Shown here one piece after another: positions 11,459 to 21,831 of a stretch of 64,000 bases of DNA (position 1 is its first letter; the number at the start of each line of letters is the position of its first letter). Location: positions 23,057,086 to 23,121,085 of the forward strand of contig NC_089594.1 of the NCBI RefSeq assembly GCF_019320115.1, in the 5' to 3' direction. The position numbers were made by a program, and so were the translations under genes. This DNA is from Miscanthus floridulus (lineage: Eukaryota > Streptophyta > Magnoliopsida > Poales > Poaceae). A model generated the notes under the pieces. That model saw only the letters and a list, made by a program, of their open reading frames with translations, was not told where the DNA came from and made no database searches.

Positions 11459-13077
11459 CTACCCAAGCACATAAGCAAGTGGTCCTCACCACCATAGGCC
11501 TTAGCCAAGGTGTGAGTGAGCGTATTGACCTCCTTCTTAAGGGTCTCATTCTCAACCATTAGTGAGGCTTCACAAGTGAAACCATCACTACTTGATGAGG
11601 TGGAAGTAGAAGTACTACAAGAAGGGTTGGTGGAAGCAACAATGATAGGCATAGATAATGATTTATCAATTATATCATAAGTTAAGCCTACATCACAAGT
11701 CTCAACATGCTTCTTTTCATTTTGTTCATTAAGCAAAGAGGAATGAGCTTTTTCAAGCTTCTTGCGAGCCTTGCCAAGCTTCTCATGGGCTTCTTCTAGC
11801 CTCTCATGAGATGCATTGAGCTCATCAAAGGCTTGCTTAAGGGCTTTTAGTTCCTTACGCAAGCTTTTGCATTACCTTCTCTTAATGCTAAAGTGTTCTT
11901 TAGCATCTTCTAGCATGTCAAATAGTTCATCCTTAATAGGTTCATCATCATCACTATCATTTTCATTTTCATGTTCTTCATCACTTCCATCATCATAAAT
12001 TTGTACCTTAGTGGCCTTAGCCATGAAGCATGATAGAGTATCGAAGAGAGAAGGCTTCTCATTGATAGCAATGCTTGCAAGTGCCTTTTTCTTGGTGGTC
12101 TTGTCATCATCACTATTATCATCATCACTTGAGGAAGCATCACTATCCCAAGTGACCACATATGAACCACCCTTCTTATTGAAGGTCATCTTGTCCTTCT
12201 TCTCTTTCTTTTCCTTCTTGTCCTTCTTCTTGTTCTTCTTGTCATCATCTTTGTCACTATTGTATGGGCATTGAGCAAGAAGATAATCTTTGCTTCCACA
12301 ATTGAAGCATCTTCTTGACTCTTCTTTGTTCTTGGATGAAGACTTCTTTCTTCTAGCATGATAGCCCTTCTTCATCGTGAACTTGTCAAATCTCTTGACA
12401 AAGAGAGCCATCTTCTCATCATGATCATCATCCCATGAGCCATCATCTTCACTTGATGTATCTTGCTTTGCCTTGTCCTTGGATGATGTGGCCTTGAATG
12501 CCACGCTCTTCTTCTTCTCATCTTTCTTCTCCTTCTTTTCTTCCTTCTCATCGTCATCTCTATATGTATCATCGGTCATTATATCTCCCAACACTTGGTT
12601 TGGTTGCATGGTGTCCAAACCACTCCTTACTAGAATAGTAACCAATGTGTCAAATCTTGAAGGCAAGCATCTCAAGAATTTATGGGAGAAGTCCTTGTCC
12701 TTCACCTCTTCTCCAAATGCTTTGAGATCATTAACAAGCACTTGAAGCCTATGAAACATTTCCGGCACACTCTCATCCTCCTTCATCTTGAAGCTTGCAA
12801 ACTTCTCTTTGAGAATGTATGCCTTTGCACCCTTCACGGCTTGAGTACCTTCAAATGATTCTTCCAATTTCTTCCATGCCTCATGAGCTCTCTCAATGTT
12901 CTTGATTTGCTCAAATATTCTCTCATCCAAAGCATCATGGATGGCACAAAGAGCTATGTCATTATTTTGGAGTAGCATCTCTTTGGCGGCGGTGGGAGCC
13001 TCTTCATCCTCAATCTCAATTTTGGTCTCCACCACCTTCCAAACCTTCCTATTGATTGACTTAATATAAGTTGTCAT
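11459..13077 (-). pseudogene. gag: Sirevirus-2 gag, truncated
   Basis: A 401-codon open frame runs 13077 to 11872, and its downstream part continues in another frame from 11862 to the Tekay-1 junction. It has the copia gag (UBN2-like) region with HRLQVLVNDLKAFGEEV, Lys/Glu-rich tracts, a zinc knuckle and a C-terminal coiled coil of LEEAHEKLGKARKKLEKAH type, as in Sireviruses. The knuckle reads CFNCGSKDYLLAQC, so the His ligand of CCHC is Tyr. Upstream of 13077 the frame carries TAA and TGA codons, so the original start probably lay near 13150. It is not expected to make a working capsid. Confidence 0.85.
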
Positions 13078-13191
13078 CTTAGCCTTTCAATAGGGATAGT
13101 TTGAGTCATCAAATTGGGGTGGCTTCTTGGTGTTGTTGATTTAAGCCATTTTTACACCGAAGGTTGTTAAGCCTCAAATCATAGTGACCTC

Positions 13192-13204
13192 GGCTCCGAT
13201 ACCA
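13192..13204 (-). other. Primer binding site of Sirevirus-2
   Basis: On the minus strand it reads tggtatcggagcc, two bases inside the LTR end (13207). It resembles the initiator tRNA-Met PBS. Confidence 0.8.
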
Positions 13205-13206
13205 CT

Positions 13207-13969
13207 TGAAAGGTCCTAATGGCTAGAGGGAGGTAAATAGCCTATTAAAAATTTCTACAACAACACTTAATAAACCGGTTACACAATTATGAGGTGAAAC
13301 AAGTGTTGCGCTAGCCTACCAAAAATGCAAGCCACCTATCATAATTCTAGTTTCTATTGTCTCTAACCACACAATGGCTATGGCACTACACTAAGTTAGT
13401 GTGCTCTCAAAAGCTAACTAAAGAGCCACACTAACCAAACTAACAAGCTCTCACAACTAGCTACACTAAAGAGCTTGACAACTAGTTTGTGGTAATGTAA
13501 AGAGAGTGAGTAAGTTGTTTATACCGCCGTGTCGAGGAGTGAATCAATCAATCACAAGAATGAACATCAATGACGACCAATCATCTCAGAATCAAATGAT
13601 GAACACAATGTTTTTTTTACCAAGATTCACTTGCTTCCCGGCAAGCTAGTTCTCATTGTGGCAATTCACTAACTTGGAGGTTCACGCGCTAATTGGCATC
13701 ACACGCCAAATGTGATCACACTCACTAAGTGTCTCGATCACCAAAACAAAATGGCTCCTACCATTTATACCTTAGCCTTGAGCCTTTTGTTTTTCTCTTT
13801 CTTCTTTTTAAGTCCAAGCACTTGATCATCACCATGGCATCACCATCATCATGTCATGATCTTCATTTGCTTTACCACTTGGAATGTGCTACCTATCTTA
13901 TGATCACTTGATAAACTAGGTTAGCACTTAGGGTTTCATCAATTCACCAAAACCAAACTAGAGCTTTCA
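13207..13969 (-). repeat. Sirevirus-2 5' LTR (763 bp, short form)
   Basis: The plus strand runs tgaaaggtcc ... gagctttca with perfect TGAAAG/CTTTCA ends. It lacks about 1.2-1.4 kb of the middle found in the LTRs at 49498 and 60355, including the GC-rich tccggtc repeat zone. It is either a deletion derivative or a related subfamily. Confidence 0.85.
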
Positions 13970-14330
13970 CACGGCGAGGCTCCCGTGCTGGCGTGGCGCA
14001 ACGTTGGGCCGACACAGCCAGGAAAAGGGATGGTGGGCGCTGCCGCTGGTAGAGGCGGAGCACGTCATGTAGCCGAGGCGGATAGGGCAGAGCTGCAGCA
14101 TCGTGGCGTCGGCGGAGTTGGCGGCATCGCTGGTCATGGTGACGGCTGCGGCGGCGTGACCTCAGGGAGGGAGAAGGTTTCCGCGATGGCAGCCAGGTTT
14201 TTGTTTCGGTGATGATGATTGGTTTTGATGGAGCGTTGAACGGCGGACACCGTGTTGAAGTGCGAGCAGGGTGCGGGGGTGAGAATGCGGGGTGAGAAGC
14301 ATGGCATCCCACATCGAATTGTGGCCATTG
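13970..14330 (-). pseudogene. GC-rich coding-like remnant cut by the Sirevirus-2 LTR
   Basis: From an ATG at 14328 the minus strand opens a 64-codon frame rich in Ser, Thr, Pro and Arg and poor in acidic residues at its start, which would suit an organelle transit peptide. It then breaks into other frames up to the LTR at 13969. I do not recognise the protein. The composition contrasts with the AT-rich DNA around it. It could be the 5' exon of a gene destroyed by the insertion, or part of an unrecognised transposon. Confidence 0.3.
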
Positions 14331-15276
14331 AATTTGGTTAAGGTGTTTGATTAACCCTTGATTTTAATGGTGCTGAATTCGTGTGTGTATTTTTTTTGGT
14401 GCGCAATGGTTGGAGGCTCTCAGCGGGGGATGTTTTCATGGGGGGACCTAGTATAATTTTGACTGGTCCATTATAGTAGAGATATAAACCAAACAAAATG
14501 ATAATGAGTAAGAAGATGTGTAATAATGATCCATCGTTCATTATGTTGGTTTATGCATATCATCATGCACATTAGCATGTCAAAAATCCTAATTGGAAAA
14601 GGCTATGTTAAATACAACTAAACTTGACACTTTTGTGGAGTGCTGGATGGTCTAGCTATGGGCATAAGATGGTTTGGCCTTGCCATGTCAGCAAGTCAAC
14701 AAAGCCAGCCAGTCAGTCAAAGTCATGACCATTGGATGATTTGATAGGAAACAAACTCTACGTATAATGACACCTCAGTCCATGCAAATAGAAAGTTGTC
14801 CAGCCCAAACCAACCAAGCCACAATGTCAACACAAACTTACCTCACACAGAACACAACCACCCCTCACTCTCCCCCCTCTCTCTCATACCACACGACCTC
14901 TCTATTCACAAGAACCAAGATAGAGCAAGTAAGAAGGAGGAGGAGAGGGAGGAATAAGCCGAGAAGGACCACATGTTGTTGCTGCAAGGAGCCCCAAGGC
15001 CTTCCCCATTGTTAGAGTTAGAGATTGGAGGAGCTCTCATCCTCAAGCTTAGTAGGGAAGAAGAGGAAGGAGAAAAAGTTTCACCAACAAGCCCTCTACT
15101 GCAACCTAGGGCCCTAAGCTCGTGATCATGGGGTAAACTCTAGCCAAAACATAAGAAGCTAAACCTAGAAACCACATCTAATTAATCCTGTGAACAAGGT
15201 AGGATAGTCATGGTTGACATAAAGTTTTACCTAGACACAAATCGCTAATGTACCTTGATGGATGTGTCCTAGAGGG
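14331..15276. other. Intergenic, no feature recognised
   Basis: AT-rich to mixed sequence. A pyrimidine-rich then purine-rich stretch at 14850-15075 could be a transcribed leader, but I see no supported exon. Confidence 0.5.
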
Positions 15277-15387
15277 TGAGCCTTGGTGACTTCACTCTCG
15301 AGCTCGACGTGATCAGATCGGGCCATATCTTCTTAGGGTGCTTGGTCTGATCACGTCGAGCTCGAGAGTGAGCCTTGGTGACTTCAC
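15277..15387. repeat. Perfect 25-bp inverted repeat nested in a direct repeat
   Basis: The arms 15293-15317 and 15346-15370 are perfect reverse complements separated by 28 bases, so the transcript or single strand can form a strong hairpin. A second, direct repeat (gagccttggtgacttcac) flanks it at 15279-15296 and 15370-15387. It resembles a snap-back duplication or a foldback end. Confidence 0.85.
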
Positions 15388-15765
15388 CATGGCTGACAGA
15401 TGGTTCGATAGTAAATTTAACTACAAAGCTTTTTACTCGTCGAGCATTACTACTTTGGTATAGGGAGGTGTCTCTATCCTAGGTCGTTTAAAAAAATAAA
15501 ACTTTTGTTTTCAAAATCTAAAAACTTAAAATGTAAATATGGGCCCCTAAATGATATCAAATAAAAAATTTCATGAACTACAAAGTTTTAGGTCTCTCTG
15601 AGATCTACAGTTTTGATATACTACCCAATCAAACAATAAGTGCATATCCCGTATGTCGATGAGTCAACTAAATTCAAATTTGATTAGGTTTATAGAAAAT
15701 AGCATGAACATTTGTACACCCAAATAGGTTTGATATGAAAACATGGCATGATTAATCTAATAATA

Positions 15766-15867
15766 CTTATTCCATATTATAAATATTAATATTTTTTCAT
15801 ATATGTTTGGTTAAACTTGATATTGATCAACGTACAAGATTTGCACTTACTTTGAGACGGAGAGGAG
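15766..15867. mobile_element. Degenerate Stowaway-like MITE
   Basis: Flanked by TA on both sides. The right end (gagacggagaggag) is close to the inverted Stowaway terminus CTCCCTCCGT. The left end (cttattccatattata) is decayed. Confidence 0.5.
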
Positions 15868-16170
15868 TAAGTTGGTTTTGATCCAACTTAATTTGAAAAG
15901 GTTATGAATTTATTTGCTTGACAGTTGACTTAGTCAATCACTCCTAGAAATACATCCTATTTCAGGGCGGTCAATTTCTAGAGAAGTTTCATAACGTACA
16001 ATGCAACATGTCATTTCTAGAGATTAACATGTCATTTCTAGAGATTAACTATCTCAAAAAAAAAAGCGATTGCAAAAATCATCCGTGTAGTAATGATACA
16101 ATATTGTGCGAGTCATGTCTGTGTTTCTGTGGACTCCTCATGGTTAATCATTTTACAAATACGGTCCTTA

Positions 16171-16428
16171 GAGCAACTCTAACTTTTTATATTTTTTCTA
16201 TTGTATAGTAATAGAGATTTTGGTGGAACAATACCCTCCAACAGCCTCTTTAAATGGATCTCTAAATATAGATATTCTCTATTCTAGATTTTTTATTGGC
16301 CAAAGATGGAGAGCGAGGATGACTCCTTAAAGTGCGTATAAGATAAAAAATATTATTGGAGAGTACTTAAATAACTCTTTAAATAATGATTTAGAGAGTA
16401 AATTTTAGAGATGATTTTGGAGACGCTC
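16171..16428. mobile_element. Tourist/Harbinger-like MITE
   Basis: Ends GAGCAACTCTAA and TTGGAGACGCTC form imperfect terminal inverted repeats (9 of 12) and are flanked by TTA on both sides (16168-16170, 16429-16431), the target site of PIF/Harbinger elements. The interior is AT-rich with no ORF. Confidence 0.65.
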
Positions 16429-16831
16429 TTATATTTGATGAGTCGGCAACAGTGTGACTGATGATTGATGTACCGCTGTCTCCATCACCCGTTTCCTCTT
16501 CACACAAAAACAGACAAACACTACTGACAGAAATGACAGTAAGTGGCATAGAAATCAATCATTTTACGGATGTGGTACAACATATTGAATGAAAATACGA
16601 CCAGTTCCTTGTGGATCAACCAAGTACAAGAAGTACTACATTAACATCTATAATTCTATACGATACTAGTATGAACTTTCGGAGTCTAGTTGTTTAACAG
16701 AAAAAAACGCACATTACAAACACCACTAGCCACATTTTCACGTCATACCGCTTTGCTAATTTCTCGTACTCAGGAGTGATGATCCCTAGCTAGGCAACCC
16801 AAGTGCTAGATCGTCCCATGCAGCTAGCTAG

Positions 16832-17332
16832 CTATGCAACGCGTAGCATCAAGGACGACGGCATGGGAAGCATGCTCGGCTCCGGCGACGACGCGACGAA
16901 GCCTGGTCCGGAGTAGAATGCCGGCTGCGGCACGTCCTCCAACTCCATGTCGTTGCTACCAGTGCTGCTGCTCTGGCCGTCGACGTCGTCGTCGTCGCTC
17001 CCGCCGACCTGCAGTGGGCATGGCTTCTTGTGCGCGTCCCAGCGCTCGCCGGCGGACGATGCACGGCTGGCACCTGGCAGTGGCAGCAGGGCGGCCCCAC
17101 TTCTTGCCCAACGACGCCCGGCTCGCCGAGCTACTTCCGCTGCTGCTCGACGAGGACGACGCCGTCGCATTCTTCTTGCTGGTCCACCCCCTCTCGCACG
17201 ACGGCGCGCGGCCGGGACTACTGCTGTTGTTGCCGTCGCCGTCCGGGGCATGGGGCGCATGGTTGGTCTGAATCTTGTGCGCGTCCCACCTCTCGTTGGT
17301 GTCGACGCGGCCGGGCTTGGACAGCGACTTAA
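16832..17332 (-). CDS. Unrecognised GC-rich coding-like block with a repeated RWDAHK motif
   Basis: Read on the minus strand, the region shows two copies of a short motif: NERWDAHKIQ (about 17280-17300) and GERWDAHKKP (about 17030-17045). The second is followed by Ser-rich and acidic sequence (GGSDDDDVDGQ, ELEDVPQPAF) running to a stop near 16832. The second copy lies in the 142-codon frame 17260-16832. The first lies in a different frame, so either an intron or a frameshift separates them. I do not recognise the family. The acidic Ser-rich tail would suit a nuclear protein. The GC bias produces long open frames on both strands, so strand choice rests on the motif repeat alone. Confidence 0.35.
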   Translation of the reverse strand, partial: LSRCPSPAASTPTRGGTRTRFRPTMRPMPRTATATTAVVPAARRRARGGGPARRMRRRRPRRAAAEVARRAGRRWARSGAALLPLPGASRASSAGERWDAHKKPCPLQVGGSDDDDVDGQSSSTGSNDMELEDVPQPAFYSGPGFVASSPEPSMLPMPSSLMLRVA

Positions 17333-18376
17333 TTGGTCAAGTCACGCGCCGCCGTTGTCACCGATCGACGGCGTTTGTCTCCGGCGACACCGACTAGAAG
17401 TCAGATCTCCTTCCTCTTCTCCGTGGGCCGTGGCATTCACCGATGCATTCTTACCGGTACATGGGCCCTTGATGGGCTAACACTTCCTGTTCTTACCGGC
17501 CTGGTTGGCCCGGCCCGAGGCAGAAGCGCTGCAAGTTTTTTGGAGCGAGCCCCGGAGAGGACGCCGCCGACGCCCGACGGTGAGCCCCGCACCGCAGGCG
17601 CGCAACCCCGCTACACCTTCTCGCCACCCAAGCGGCGAGTCAGCAGCGACGCGCGCCGCCGCCGCCACACTCACGTCCCGCCCGTTCGCAGCAAGGTGAG
17701 TGCGTTCCTACTTCCTTTCCTCCCTGCTTCATCCCTAACCCGGCAGCAGCGACCTACAATCTACTTCCCCTCTCTCTGCTTTGCCCTAACGCAGTGGAAA
17801 TGGCGGCACCGGTGCCGGAGTGGGCTACCAAGGAGCCCTGCCTCATGGGGATCGATGAGGCTGGCCGTGGCCCTGTCCTTGGTAAACTCTTCTGACCGGT
17901 TGATATGCAATGTTGCATGTTGCTTCAAATCTTTTTGAGTTTTACTGCACAAATATTCAGTAGGCCAAAGTGAAATAGGTTGAACACTCATGGAAATGTG
18001 CAATGTTGCCTGAAATTCTAGTTGGTTTCAACGCATTCCCCAGCAAATTGTCATGAGCAGGACGCTGATTTTCAGGTTTTGAGCAGAAATGGAGTCTTTC
18101 CCAAACTCACTTCCTGTTACTGCTCGTGCAGGTCCTATGGTGCATGGATGTATGTACTGCGCGCGCTCTTACAATAACACTCTTGCCAGTCTCAAATTCG
18201 CAGGTCTTCTTCACTCACATCTTCTTTATCTGCTCAGAATACAGAAATGTATATGTAATTTTAGTTTTACTTTATTTCACGATGCACAGGTCAATATTCT
18301 CAGGTTCTGTGACTGTGAGCCTGTATCAGAGAGATAAATCAGGTAGCTTCAAAGTTATAACATAATCTTCGATTGG

Positions 18377-18552
18377 GGAAGGGCGGGCCTGGTGCAAGCG
18401 GTAGAGTCTTACCACCTGTGACCGGAAGGTCCCGGGTTCGAGTCGCGGTCTCCTCGCATTGCACAGGCGAGGGTAAGGCTTGCCACTGACACCCTTCCCC
18501 AGACCCCGCACAGAGCGGGAGCTCTCTGCACTGGGTACGCCCCTTTTTTTTA
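18377..18552 (+). mobile_element. Au-type SINE in intron 2 of RNASEH2A
   Basis: A tRNA-derived head has an A-box-like (tggtgcaagcggtagag) and a B-box-like (gggttcgagtc) pol III promoter, the body has the Au signature (ttccccagaccccgcacag), and the tail is poly-T. A 15-bp target-site duplication flanks it: ataatcttcgattgg at 18362-18376 and ataatctttgattgg at 18553-18567 (one mismatch). Confidence 0.9.
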
Positions 18553-18655
18553 TAATCTTTGATTGGTTCATTTGCGACCTCATTCATTAAGTGGATGCTG
18601 GCAGTAGTTAAGCACTTTGGTCGATTAATGATTTGGCATGATAGAAGCTATCATA

Positions 18656-18790
18656 CTCCCTCCGTATCAAATTATAATTCGTTTGACTTTTTTGACCTCA
18701 TGTTTGATCACTCATCTTATTCAAAAAATTTGTGCAAACATAGTCAAATTTAAGTCATTCTTGAAGAACTTTTATTAATAAAGAAAGCCA
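18656..18790. mobile_element. Stowaway MITE, one end recognised
   Basis: TA followed by ctccctccgtatcaaatt is the classical Stowaway terminus. The opposite terminus cannot be found, so the right limit is approximate. It lies in intron 2 of RNASEH2A. Confidence 0.6.
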
Positions 18791-19251
18791 CATGAGTAGG
18801 AAGTAGGAACATTGAACATGCTATTCTTGGTACATCACAATTTTTTTTGCAGACCCAAAGGCAGGAGCTTTGTGCAACCATATTAGTTGCTGCTAATTGC
18901 AATCCTCCTCTTGTTTCCCTTGTCTGCAAAATATTCTCCTCTCTAGTCCCTTTCAATGAACTCATGAATTGCAGGTGCTTCCATGTACATTAATCTTGTA
19001 GCAAACTACTAAACCCTTCTTTTTCAAAGTTTGTTAAAACCGTCAGCTTCTGACATCTTAGAGTTGAGTATTGACACATCTCCTGTATATCTGTGGCATA
19101 CTGACATTTGCATGAATTCAACCTTTGGAGTGGTAAATCTTGAATCTGTCTTGGTACTTCGGTAGTTATTAGGCTTACTATCTTATGATATTTCAGCTGC
19201 AGAGTTGGGTGAAGCTGTTACTTTCCATGGGCCACGGAAAAGTTCAAGAGT

Positions 19252-19664
19252 ACAACAACAACAACAACAACAACAAAGCCTTTAAGTCCCAAACAAGTTG
19301 GGGTAGGCTAGAGTTGAAACCCAGCAGAAGCAATCGAGGTTCAGGCACGTGAATAGCTGTCTTCCAAGCACTCCTATCTAAGGCTAAATCTTTGGGTATA
19401 TTCCATCCTTTCAAGTCTCCTTTTATTGCCTCTACCCAAGTCAACTTCGGTCTTCCTCTGCCTCTCTTCACGTTACTATTCTGGTTTAGGATTCCACTAC
19501 GCACCGGTGCCTCTGGAGGTCTTCGTTGGACATGTCCAAACCATCTCAACCGGTGTTGGACAAGCTTTTCTTCAATTGGTGCTACCCCTAATCTATCACG
19601 TATATCATCGTTCCGAACTCGATCCCTTCTTGTATGACCGCAAATCCAACGCAACATACGCATT
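19252..19664 (-). mobile_element. 3' end of an RTE-like LINE (non-LTR retrotransposon)
   Basis: The minus-strand frame 19663-19244 matches the C-terminal end of plant LINE reverse transcriptases (IEEKLVQHRLRWFGHVQRRP, then GRGRPKLTW). It ends in a (TTG)n tail, seen as (CAA)n at 19252-19276 on the plus strand, typical of RTE-clade elements. It is 5' truncated and inserted in intron 2 of RNASEH2A, antisense to it. Confidence 0.8.
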
Positions 19665-19665
19665 T

Positions 19666-19751
19666 CCTATTGATCTTGTCTTCTGAAACAGATTCTAGTA
19701 GCACATTGACAATTAGCATAGCCTATTGATCTTGTCTTCTGAAACAGATTC
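19666..19751 (+). repeat. 30-bp direct duplication of an intron end with its splice acceptor
   Basis: 19666-19695 and 19722-19751 are identical over 30 bases and include gaaacag|attc, the exon 3 acceptor. The downstream copy continues into conserved coding sequence and is taken as the real site; the upstream copy is a decoy. Confidence 0.85.
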
Positions 19752-20952
19752 AAAGACCTTGAAGGAGGAACAAAGAGAGGAGCTATTTGAAAGTTTAAAG
19801 GTCAATAACTCTATTGGGTGGGAAGTGGATGTCATATGCCCAAAGGATCTGTCTGCTAAAACGTGAAAAAAGTATGTCTGGCCTTTGTACCTATTGAACT
19901 TCAAACTTGGCCTTGTTATCTTCATTGATAACCCATTGTTTCAGGTCAAAAGTCAATCTGAATGAAATATCACATAACTCTGCCATGAGCCTTGTTAGAA
20001 AAGTGCTTGACATGGGAGTTCTACTGGCAGAAGTAAGAGCATATATTCTTGAATTCAAAAGGATTTCTTGTGCGGCTATCCTTATAAGATTATTTTATTC
20101 ACCACATTTTTTAGTAATTATATTCCTTCTTGAAAAGGTATATATAGATACAGTGGGAGATCCTGAAAAGTATAGAATCAAGCTGACAGAAAAGTTTCCA
20201 GGAATCAAATTTGTGGTTGCCAAAAAAGCTGATAGCCTTTACCCTGTTGTTAGTGGAGCAAGTATAGTTGCAAAGGTAATTTCTCGAATCAAATTTCCTT
20301 GTGTAGGGTACTTTCTTATAGGCTTGCGTAGTTGTAAAGTTGTGATGTGCAACTGCGGGTCACTAGGGACAGAGCCTTGCGAAACTGGGTGTTTGATGAA
20401 ACAGCTCTGAGTCTGCACATGAAAACTGGATCAGGATATCCAGGAGGTAACTGATTCCTTATTGTAAATGATTTTATCAAACTGTAATCATATCACTGTC
20501 TCATTAAAGAACATCCAAATTAATGGTGCAGACCCTGATACTAAGCAATGGTTAGAAGATCACAAGCATCCAGTATTTGGCTTCCCAACTTTGGTTCGTT
20601 TTAGTTGGGAAACTTGTATGCCCTTCTTCAAGGATGCAGTTGAGGTTACTTGGTGTGTTCAAATTTTCAACCTTTGCCCATTTGCGAACAAATTTCGTTA
20701 GTGTGTTTTGTGAACTGCAAAACATGATTCTGATTGCTATTATGTTTTTGCCACATGGTAATGATACGAAGGGAGTCTGATGAAGTTGATGAAGATGGGA
20801 CTGACAATGGAAGCACCAAGCGACAAGTCAAGCTTTCGAGCCTAGGGTTTACTGGTTTCAAAAGGAAGACTGAGGAGATCGAATCTAGCGGAAAAGGCCG
20901 TTGCAAATTCTTCCAGGCTCGCAAACTTGAGTTGGTCAGGAAGTTCCAGTGA

Positions 20953-21831
20953 CGTGTGCTAATTTGGTAGTGCTATATTTGTAATAGAAACTAGAGTGTA
21001 TGGTTACGGAGCCGGATTTGATATCTGATTCGAAACTGGTAGAAATTATTTGTTGAGATTGGAATGGAAGATGATGTTTTCCCCCAATTGCTACCTCTGC
21101 CTTTGCTGCAGCAGTTACTGGATGCTACTGCAAGTTTATTTGCTAAAATTGCTTTGCTGTTTTGTTGCAACATTGACAGGCGTTTATTCAGGTCAAACTG
21201 TGGCGAGTCCTGCACACGTGATCTGTGTCTTGTGTGCAAGGAAACAGATCAAGAGGCTTGCCTTGCGGTGTTAACTGGCTGCAATCATCACCTGATGAGC
21301 ACACACGTTGCTTTGGAAGTCAAATGCAGAAAGAACACCAAGATTTTCCTATGCCAGAAATCAGATAACGATTGGCATATCTCAGGAATGTTACCAAAAG
21401 ATTCTGTGTAATTTTCCTCCCAGATTCTAATTACTGCGATGCTGCGACCTGTACGTTTATTGATCTAAACATATACAGACCTGGAGACCCTCATTGGAAG
21501 ACGGCGAGTTCGTGTTTATGCATTGTGTAGCCTGTAGTGCCGAGATGACTGAGCTGATTGGATCTGGAGAACATGGCATCAAGAGGCTTTAGGGTATGCC
21601 CTTTTTTTTCATCTCTATGGAACTACTTGGAAGTTTGGAACAAGATCTACCAATGCGATCTGACTAGTTCCTTTACTTGAACAAGATCTTGGAGACTTCA
21701 CGAGTGAAACGGCGAGACACGAACCGAGGATGAGATGGCTTTATATAATGGACAAGTCTGAAAGGGGAATTGGCCTTAACCAAGAATATTCTATACTTCA
21801 ATAAAATTTTGTGGACGCACTAGACAATAGT
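20953..21831. other. 3' flank of RNASEH2A, nothing certain
   Basis: Contains an open frame of 115 codons at 21064-21411 with several Cys residues (CTRDLCLVCKETDQEAC). I do not recognise it. It could be a degraded coding exon or chance. Confidence 0.4.

Larger units (their letters stand above)
11459..13969 (-). mobile_element. Sirevirus-2: older Ty1/copia element, 5' LTR plus gag, cut by Tekay-1
   Basis: On the minus strand this reads 5' LTR (13969 to 13207), two-base spacer, PBS, leader and gag. The gag is interrupted at 11458/11459 by the Tekay-1 3' LTR. The pol half and the 3' LTR would lie left of Tekay-1, outside the window. The gag shares the unusual long coiled-coil extension with the Sirevirus copy at 58398-60167. 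Confidence 0.88.
17800..20952 (+). pseudogene. RNASEH2A: Ribonuclease H2 subunit A (large subunit), probably disabled
   Basis: RNase H2 removes ribonucleotides and RNA primers from DNA in the nucleus; subunit A is catalytic. Exons (hand-traced): 17800-17881, 18132-18203, 19748-19871, 19945-20032, 20138-20275, 20359-20446, 20532-20652 and 20772-20952. Exon 1 carries the active-site motif GIDEAGRGP, exon 3 DSKTLKEEQ, exon 5 [11 protein letters not shown] and [17 protein letters not shown] with further catalytic Asp residues, and exon 7 the GFPTLVRFSWE region. Two defects are visible. TGA at 19864-19866 lies in frame at the end of exon 3, and the acceptor before exon 6 reads GG at 20357-20358 instead of AG. 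Nearby AGs give stops or frameshifts. A donor GTGAAA at 19863 could skip the TGA in frame, but exon 6 would still be unspliceable. All other junctions are GT-AG. Confidence 0.9.

Noticed and set aside
18377..18552. tRNA gene
   Set aside because: The pol III boxes are there, but no cloverleaf can be drawn, and the body, tail and TSD identify a SINE.
19252..19276. Microsatellite (CAA)n as an independent feature
   Set aside because: It is the 3' tail of the LINE fragment.
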